A DNA stretch of 64,000 nt from Chitinophaga deserti (lineage in GTDB: Bacteria > Bacteroidota > Bacteroidia > Chitinophagales > Chitinophagaceae): NCBI RefSeq assembly GCF_003149455.1, contig NZ_QFFK01000004.1, positions 310,001 to 374,000 of the forward strand, written 5' to 3'. Every line of letters begins with the position of its first letter. Position 1 is the stretch's first letter. This document shows, in pieces, positions 58,881-64,000 of the stretch. Under the pieces are notes generated by a model. That model made no database searches and was not told the DNA's origin. It worked only from the letters and a program-made list of their open reading frames with translations. The position numbers and the translations under genes are program-made.

Positions 58881-58918
58881 CAGCTCAGAAAACAGGTAAT
58901 CTATTAAAATAAACCGGA

Positions 58919-59851
58919 ATGTTAGAATCTGCATTTAAATTTCCGAACCAGACGGCCTTTTACAAAGGTAAGGTACGGGACGTGTATACCATCGCTGATA
59001 AATGGATGGTAATGTTTGTGAGCGACCGTATCTCGGCGTTCGATGTGGTACTTCCCCGCCCGATCCCCTACAAAGGTCAGGTACTGAACCAGATTGCGGC
59101 TATTATGCTGGATGCCACCAAAGACATCGTGCCCAACTGGGTTAAATCCGTACCCCTGCCCAGCGCTACTGTGGGCCTGAAATGCGAAACCTTCCCCGTG
59201 GAAATGGTAGTTCGCGGTAACCTCACCGGCCATGCCTGGCGCACCTACAAAAGCGGCAAACGCGAACTGTGCGGTGTTACCCTTCCGGAAGGACTGAAGG
59301 AGAACGACTACTTCGCTTCTCCCATCATTACCCCCACCACCAAAGCCCATGAAGGCCATGACGAAGATATTTCCCGCGAGGAAATCATTTCTTCCGGCCT
59401 GGTGAGCAGGGAAGACTACGAGAAGCTGGAGCAATACACCCTCGCCCTGTTCCAACGCGGGCGTGAGCTGGCAGCTAAGCGTGGCCTCATCCTGGTAGAT
59501 ACCAAGTATGAATTCGGTAAGATCGGTGATACCATTTACCTGATCGACGAAATCCACACCCCCGATTCTTCCCGCTTCTTCTATGCCGAAGGCTATGAAG
59601 AAAAGCAGGCCAAAGGCGAGCAGCAGAAGCAGCTTTCCAAAGAATTCGTGCGCGAGTGGCTCATGGAAAACGGTTTCCAGGGTAAAGAAGGCCAGCAGGT
59701 TCCGGAAATGACCGACGCATTCGTTGCCAGCGTAACAGAACGCTACATCGAGTTGTTCGAGAACATCACCGGCCAGCAGTTCAAAAAAGAAGACGTAAGC
59801 AAGGACGATCAGGAAAAGATCATCCTCGAAACCCTCCAGAAACTGGGTTAA
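58919..59851 (+). CDS. purC: Phosphoribosylaminoimidazole-succinocarboxamide synthase
   Basis: 310 residues, the longer SAICAR synthetase type. ATP-dependent joining of CAIR and aspartate in purine synthesis. Motifs: YKGKVRDVY near the start ([15 protein letters not shown]), [45 protein letters not shown] and DTKYEFG with [12 protein letters not shown]. Single-gene unit with its own promoter and a bidirectional terminator. Confidence 0.97.
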   Translation: MLESAFKFPNQTAFYKGKVRDVYTIADKWMVMFVSDRISAFDVVLPRPIPYKGQVLNQIAAIMLDATKDIVPNWVKSVPLPSATVGLKCETFPVEMVVRGNLTGHAWRTYKSGKRELCGVTLPEGLKENDYFASPIITPTTKAHEGHDEDISREEIISSGLVSREDYEKLEQYTLALFQRGRELAAKRGLILVDTKYEFGKIGDTIYLIDEIHTPDSSRFFYAEGYEEKQAKGEQQKQLSKEFVREWLMENGFQGKEGQQVPEMTDAFVASVTERYIELFENITGQQFKKEDVSKDDQEKIILETLQKLG

Positions 59852-59858
59852 TAAAAAA

Positions 59859-59885
59859 GGGAGCAGCTGAACACTGCTCCCTTTT
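59859..59885. terminator. Bidirectional terminator between purC and DUF418 gene
   Basis: GGGAGCAG (59859-59866), seven-base loop, CTGCTCCC (59874-59881), with AAAAAA on the left and TTTT on the right, so it works for both convergent genes. Confidence 0.9.
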
Positions 59886-59890
59886 CATTT

Positions 59891-61231
59891 TTATGCCATC
59901 TGCATCATGGGCACGCCCCGCCGGAAAGGCTGGCGCTTCCAGTACGTCAGCGAGCGCCATACCCATTCCAAAGGCCCGAACAGGAAATACCGCAGCCAGA
60001 TGTTGCTGTAAATAACCTGAAGCATCCACACGCCGCCTACCACGTAATACAGCTGGTATCTTTCCAGCGCACCATACCATCCCAGTCCGTACCCGTAGAA
60101 GAACAATCCGCATAATAAGCTTTGCATGAGGTAATTGGTGAACGCCATTTGTCCGACGGCGGCCATTCCCCTGAAGAATCCCTTCGCGATTCCGGCTTTA
60201 AATATCAGCATGATAAGCCCGATATGCCCGAGCAATACCAGCACCCGGCGTATCTCGTACCAGGAGAGGAACACCCTGTCTGCCAGGCGCGTCACATCAA
60301 AACGGATATTGAGCACTTCCCGCATTTCCCAGTATTGAATGGAAAGCCCCAGGGCATAACCGGTTAACATCAGCACGGTATAAAACTGCCGAGACCTGGC
60401 ACCGGTGAGTACCCCCGCTTTGAAGAGCGCCATACCGAGGAAGAAGCAGATGATGAGGTCCCAGTAAAATAGATCGTACGGCGAGAAGTTCTGGAAATGG
60501 GCGTTTCGGGGAACCGACCAGGCCATTACCCGGAAGTAGTTACCACGCATTTCCGCCACCTGTTCCGCATCTTCTTTGCGCTGGGCTTCGGGGGTATGCT
60601 TCTTTTGATGCTCTTCCCATGCTTCCTTCTGTTTCTCCTGCTTGGGGGTCAGTTTTACCTTTTGTTTTTCCAGCACGAGAGCCTGTTCCCCTTTGGCACG
60701 GAGCTCCTTTTTCTCATACAAATCGGCCGTAGCCATGAAGGTGCCTATCAGCAAAGCCACTGCGGCAATGATGAGCAGGGTACGGGATTTCAGGCGGCGA
60801 AAAGGGTAGAGGAGCATACCGCCAAGGGCATACACGTACAGCACATCGCCCGACCATAGCAGCAGGTTGGCATCAATGATACCAAATGCAAGGAGCCAGA
60901 GGAGGCGGCGGTAATAGATGTCTGCCGGCGGTGTAAGGGGATCGGTCCTTTTCTCCAGGCGGTCCAGCAGCAGCACGCAGCCTGCCCCGAAAAGCAGGGA
61001 GAAAATACCCCGCATAGTGCCTTCAAAAAAGAAGCCCGTTACCCACCAGGTGTAGTAATTAGGGCCTGAAAGCTCGTTATGGAGCAGCAGGTTTTCGCCA
61101 CGGTTATCGGGGAACCCGAACATGAGGATGTTCATGAGCAGGATGCCCAAAAGGGCAATACCGCGCAGACTGTCGATGATCTGCAAACGGTCGGAGGCGC
61201 GCAGGGGTGAGGCGCCGGGTATAGTTGGCAT
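59891..61231 (-). CDS. DUF418 family membrane protein
   Basis: 446 residues with about nine membrane segments. The opening RLQIIDSLRGIALLGILLMNI and the C-terminal YVVGGVWMLQVIYSNIWLRYFLFGPLEWVWRSLTYWK block are the DUF418 hallmarks (related to the acyltransferase-3/heparan-acetyltransferase-like membrane fold). A charged insert (about 175-225, KEELRAKGEQ and KLTPKQEKQKEAWEEHQKKH) lies in a loop. Function unknown. Divergent from the ABC exporter gene. Confidence 0.92.
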   Translation of the reverse strand: MPTIPGASPLRASDRLQIIDSLRGIALLGILLMNILMFGFPDNRGENLLLHNELSGPNYYTWWVTGFFFEGTMRGIFSLLFGAGCVLLLDRLEKRTDPLTPPADIYYRRLLWLLAFGIIDANLLLWSGDVLYVYALGGMLLYPFRRLKSRTLLIIAAVALLIGTFMATADLYEKKELRAKGEQALVLEKQKVKLTPKQEKQKEAWEEHQKKHTPEAQRKEDAEQVAEMRGNYFRVMAWSVPRNAHFQNFSPYDLFYWDLIICFFLGMALFKAGVLTGARSRQFYTVLMLTGYALGLSIQYWEMREVLNIRFDVTRLADRVFLSWYEIRRVLVLLGHIGLIMLIFKAGIAKGFFRGMAAVGQMAFTNYLMQSLLCGLFFYGYGLGWYGALERYQLYYVVGGVWMLQVIYSNIWLRYFLFGPLEWVWRSLTYWKRQPFRRGVPMMQMA

Positions 61232-61326
61232 ATAGCAAGGTTTGAATAAAAGTAAGCCGCCCTGCCGTTCCGGAAAAATGAAAATGATGAGTGTTACTGG
61301 TCATTCCCTACATTTGTATAGCTTTT

Positions 61327-63123
61327 ATGAAACACCTTGCAGCTTTAAACAAATACTTCGTTCAATACAAGTGGCGCTTCCTGTTGGGGATGCTGTTCAC
61401 CTCGGTCTCCATCGTATTCAGCGTTTTCCAGCCCATCCTGGTCCGCCAGATCTTCGACCTGCTGGAGCAGAACCTGAAAAGTTACCGCATGCTGAGCGAT
61501 ACCAGCCTGAAAGGCGCCTTCCGCGCCGTGTTCAGCCAGACCCTGGCATTCTACGGCCTCTCCATTCTCGGCCTGGCACTCCTCAGCGGCTTCTTCATGT
61601 ACCTCCAGCGCCAGACGCTCATCGTCATGAGCCGCTACATCGAATACGATCTGAAGAACGCCATCTACCAGCAATACCAGCGGATGGATCTGCACTTCTT
61701 TAAGCTGAACCGTACGGGCGACCTTATGAGCCGTATCACGGAAGATGTGAGCCGCGTACGGATGTATGTTGGTCCTGCGCTGATGTATGCCACCCGCACC
61801 ATCATCATGATGGTGATGATCATCTGGCTCATGTGGGCCGTAAACCCCATGCTCACGCTGTATACCCTCAGTCCGCTGCCCCTGCTGGCGCTCACCATTT
61901 ATTCCGTAAACCGCATCATACATAAGAAAAGCGAACGCATTCAGTCGCAGTTATCGAACATCACATCGGTAGCGCAGGAAAACTATTCCGGCATCCGCGT
62001 GATCAAATCGTACGTGCAGGAAGAAGCCTCTGCCGGGCATTTTGAAGAAGCGAGTGAAGCGTATAAACAGAGCAGTATCAGTCTTGCTAAAACCGATGCA
62101 CTATACCAGCCCGCCATGGCCCTCATGATCGGACTCAGCGTGATCCTTACCATCTTTATCGGCGGTATGCAGGTAATCAGGGGGAACATCACGGTGGGGA
62201 ACCTGGCGGAGTTTGTACTGTATGTGAACATGCTGACTTTCCCGTTCTTCAGTATCGGCTGGGTAGCTTCCATGATACAACGGGCGGCCGCTTCGCAGCA
62301 GCGTATCAACGAGTTCCTGTTACTGGAACCTCAGATCCGGAATGCGCCCGATGCCAGGGAAGTGAAGCTGGGCGGGGATATACGCCTGAACAATGTGAGC
62401 TTTACGTATCCGCATACCGGTATACAGGCATTGAAGAATTTCACCCTGCATATTAAACCCGGCCAGAAGATAGCCGTGATAGGCCGTACCGGTTCGGGTA
62501 AAACCACGCTGGCGCAGTTACTGCTCCGGATGTACGACCCGCAGGAAGGCGCTATCCAGATAGACGGAAATAACATCCGCGAGCTGAAGCTGAACAGCTT
62601 ACGTGAACAGATCTCTTACGTACCGCAGGATGTGTTCCTGTTTTCCGATACTATCGCCAACAACATCCGATTCGGGGAGCCGACCGCTAATGACGAAGCG
62701 GTGCAACAGGCAGCGCGGCAGGCATCCGTAGAAAAGGATATCCTGGGCTTTCCGGAAGGTTTCCAGACGGTAGTGGGAGAGAGAGGGGTAACGCTGAGCG
62801 GAGGGCAGAAACAACGCGTATCCATTGCCAGGGCGCTTATCCGTAAGCCCAATATCCTGCTGTTTGATGATTGTCTTTCTGCGGTAGACGCCCGTACGGA
62901 AAAGGAGATTATCGGTAACCTGTATGCCTACCTGAAGGATAAAACTGCCATTATCATTACCCACCGCATCTTTTCACTCTTTACGTTCGACAAGATCATT
63001 GTGCTGGACGAAGGGCGGATTGCAGAAATGGGTACGCATGAAGAATTAATGGCAAAAAACGGCTATTACGCAGAGCTGTATGCGCGTCAGCAAACAGGTG
63101 AAGAAGAACGTGTAAGTGAGTAA
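61327..63123 (+). CDS. ABC exporter (fused permease-ATPase)
   Basis: 598 residues from ATG 61327 (MKHLAALNKYFVQYKWRF); a start 12 codons upstream lacks homology-like features. Six membrane segments to about 310, then ATPase: Walker A GRTGSGKTT, signature LSGGQKQR, Walker B ILLFDDCLSAVDART, H-loop THRIFS. The degenerate LFDDCLSAVD (Asp for Glu after Walker B) is typical of the non-canonical half of heterodimeric exporters, so it may pair with another half-transporter encoded elsewhere. Confidence 0.95.
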   Translation: MKHLAALNKYFVQYKWRFLLGMLFTSVSIVFSVFQPILVRQIFDLLEQNLKSYRMLSDTSLKGAFRAVFSQTLAFYGLSILGLALLSGFFMYLQRQTLIVMSRYIEYDLKNAIYQQYQRMDLHFFKLNRTGDLMSRITEDVSRVRMYVGPALMYATRTIIMMVMIIWLMWAVNPMLTLYTLSPLPLLALTIYSVNRIIHKKSERIQSQLSNITSVAQENYSGIRVIKSYVQEEASAGHFEEASEAYKQSSISLAKTDALYQPAMALMIGLSVILTIFIGGMQVIRGNITVGNLAEFVLYVNMLTFPFFSIGWVASMIQRAAASQQRINEFLLLEPQIRNAPDAREVKLGGDIRLNNVSFTYPHTGIQALKNFTLHIKPGQKIAVIGRTGSGKTTLAQLLLRMYDPQEGAIQIDGNNIRELKLNSLREQISYVPQDVFLFSDTIANNIRFGEPTANDEAVQQAARQASVEKDILGFPEGFQTVVGERGVTLSGGQKQRVSIARALIRKPNILLFDDCLSAVDARTEKEIIGNLYAYLKDKTAIIITHRIFSLFTFDKIIVLDEGRIAEMGTHEELMAKNGYYAELYARQQTGEEERVSE

Positions 63124-63201
63124 TTTTCACAGGGTTGTAAACTGCTGTAATGCCCTCCTGCGCGGAATATAAGATGAATTTTGAAAATCATTTAAAAATA
63201 T

Positions 63202-63231
63202 TTTGATATTTGTAAAACAATAGTATATTTG
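63202..63231 (+). promoter_or_regulatory. Promoter of the DUF3276 gene
   Basis: TTTTG ending at 63205, exactly 18 bases, then TATATTTG (63224-63231), an exact TAnnTTTG match: the best promoter in the window. Confidence 0.7.
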
Positions 63232-63287
63232 TTGATTATTGATCACTCAAACAGGATTTGATTCGTTAACACTTAAATCTATCAACT

Positions 63288-63725
63288 GTGGCGTACGAAA
63301 ACAACAATCAACAGGAAAGAAACAATGACAGCATCTTTTCCAAGAGATTGAAAGCGGGCAAAAGGAGAACTTATTTCTTTGATGTAAAAACCACGCGCGG
63401 AAACGACTACTTTCTCACTATCACAGAAAGCAAGAAACGTTTCAACGATAATGGCTACGACAGGCATAAAGTATTCCTGTACAAAGAAGACTTCAATAAG
63501 TTCCTCAATGCCCTTACTGAAACTATCAACTACGTAAAAACCGAGTTGATGCCCGATTTTGACTTTGATGCTTACAATCACGACTATTCCGACTCCCGTG
63601 AAGACGAGCAGGACACCGATGCCCAGGAAGCCGTTGCCGCTGTTCGTTCCGAAGTAGCCGCCGCTGCAGCTACCGCAGAAGCAGAAGCACCAGCTCCTTC
63701 TTCTGAAGACGTGGACAAATGGTAG
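63288..63725 (+). CDS. DUF3276/PUR-family nucleic-acid-binding protein
   Basis: 145 residues from a GTG start; an upstream in-frame stop and lack of ATG make GTG the only option. The PUR-like unit spans about 18-90 (IFSKRLKAGKRRTYFFDVKTTRGNDYFLTITESKK), followed by an acidic, Ala/Glu-rich low-complexity tail (about 105-145). Members dimerise and bind single-stranded DNA or RNA; they are nearly universal in Bacteroidota and highly expressed, which fits the strong promoter and terminator here. Confidence 0.93.
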   Translation: MAYENNNQQERNNDSIFSKRLKAGKRRTYFFDVKTTRGNDYFLTITESKKRFNDNGYDRHKVFLYKEDFNKFLNALTETINYVKTELMPDFDFDAYNHDYSDSREDEQDTDAQEAVAAVRSEVAAAAATAEAEAPAPSSEDVDKW

Positions 63726-63765
63726 TTTCTTTTTCTTCTCTCCCTGTCAACGATAAAGAAATTTC

Positions 63766-63792
63766 ACCTCCGCAATTCGCGGAGGTTTTTTT
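63766..63792 (+). terminator. Intrinsic terminator of the DUF3276 gene
   Basis: ACCTCCGC (63766-63773), loop AATTC, GCGGAGGT (63779-63786), then seven T. Confidence 0.93.
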
Positions 63793-63805
63793 ATGCCTTA
63801 AAGCA

Positions 63806-63967
63806 GGGTTACTGAAGGGTTAAAGAAGGGTAAAAGAAGGGTTAATGTATATAAAACGTACTCAAACCCAATACAGTGATGGAAAAGCACCCCTTTTATA
63901 TACATTAAGTACCATTACACCTACTATTCCTTTACACCTCTTTTAAGCTCCTTTTACTACCTATTAA
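63806..63967. repeat. 11-bp-period inverted repeat, locus 3
   Basis: Left: four 11-bp units, GGGTTACTGAA (63806), GGGTTAAAGAA (63817), GGGTAAAAGAA (63828), GGGTTAATGTA (63839). A perfect 15-bp inverted repeat, TTAATGTATATAAAA (63842-63856) with its complement at 63894-63908, encloses a 37-base loop. Right: five 11-bp units reading mostly as complement-like pyrimidine units (63913-63967, for example CTATTCCTTTA, CACCTCTTTTA, AGCTCCTTTTA). Confidence 0.85.
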
Positions 63968-64000
63968 CACAAATACCCCCTGGGATTCTCCGAGGCCGTT

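Noticed and set aside
1..64000. Search by eye for tRNA, rRNA, insertion sequences, integrase or attachment sites
   Set aside because: No cloverleaf, transposase, recombinase or long flanking repeats were seen; the window reads as ordinary chromosome.

Overview
The window looks like chromosome of a Bacteroidota member, most probably a Chitinophaga-type Chitinophagaceae. The reasons are a SusC/SusD pair with sulfatases, several TonB-dependent receptors with an N-terminal carboxypeptidase-regulatory-like domain, LytS/LytTR two-component pairs, a PUR-alpha-like DUF3276 protein, and promoters of the Bacteroidota type (TTG about 18-21 bases before TAnnTTTG). I see no rRNA, tRNA, IS element, prophage or CRISPR array.

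Layout. 1-262: the start of an unidentified gene that runs off the left edge. 578-8430: a leftward glycan or sulfate-ester utilisation locus (SusC, SusD, two tandem S1 sulfatases). 8825-14329: small leftward housekeeping or unknown genes (VOC protein, beta-propeller-like protein, YjbQ, lipoprotein, PhyH-type dioxygenase, GrpB, HxlR regulator), then a divergent NAD(P)-binding reductase. 15824-23647: an outer-membrane beta-barrel receptor, MarR regulator, VOC protein, two unknown exported or membrane proteins and a TPR-sensor histidine kinase. 24134-28784: a leftward leuC-leuD-(LeuA/CimA)-leuB operon; its synthase resembles the Leptospira citramalate synthase more than classical LeuA. 29146-39441: a small HTH protein, an ABC system that includes a permease fused to an M1-type peptidase, a divergent LytS/LytTR pair, and small envelope proteins.

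39593-44770 encodes a single 1725-residue protein with a pseudokinase-like N-terminus, a DUF4011 region, a split SF1 helicase, a degenerate MTES_1575/Vsr-like nuclease fold and a WGR domain. It is the strongest candidate for an undescribed defence or genome-maintenance factor. 44956-49785 is a receptor/sensor operon whose histidine kinase carries a one-base frameshift. 49787-56951 holds an MsbA-type ABC exporter and a four-gene overlapping operon (UbiA prenyltransferase, DprE1-like oxidase, DprE2-like reductase, HAD phosphatase). These match the mycobacterial decaprenylphosphoryl-arabinose pathway step for step, and a polytopic GT-C-like protein is encoded divergently. This points to a polyprenyl-phosphate-pentose glycosylation system in a Gram-negative. 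56998-63725 is ordinary: EamA and MgtC transporters, a Rof-like protein, purC, DUF418, an ABC exporter and DUF3276.

Between genes, the most unusual signal is a family of 11-bp-period repeats built on CTTC/GAAG. It occurs at three unlinked intergenic loci (about 12352, 20461 and 63806), two of them arranged as long inverted repeats. A second is a decayed 78-bp tandem copy of the 3' end of a LytTR gene at 38687-38842.
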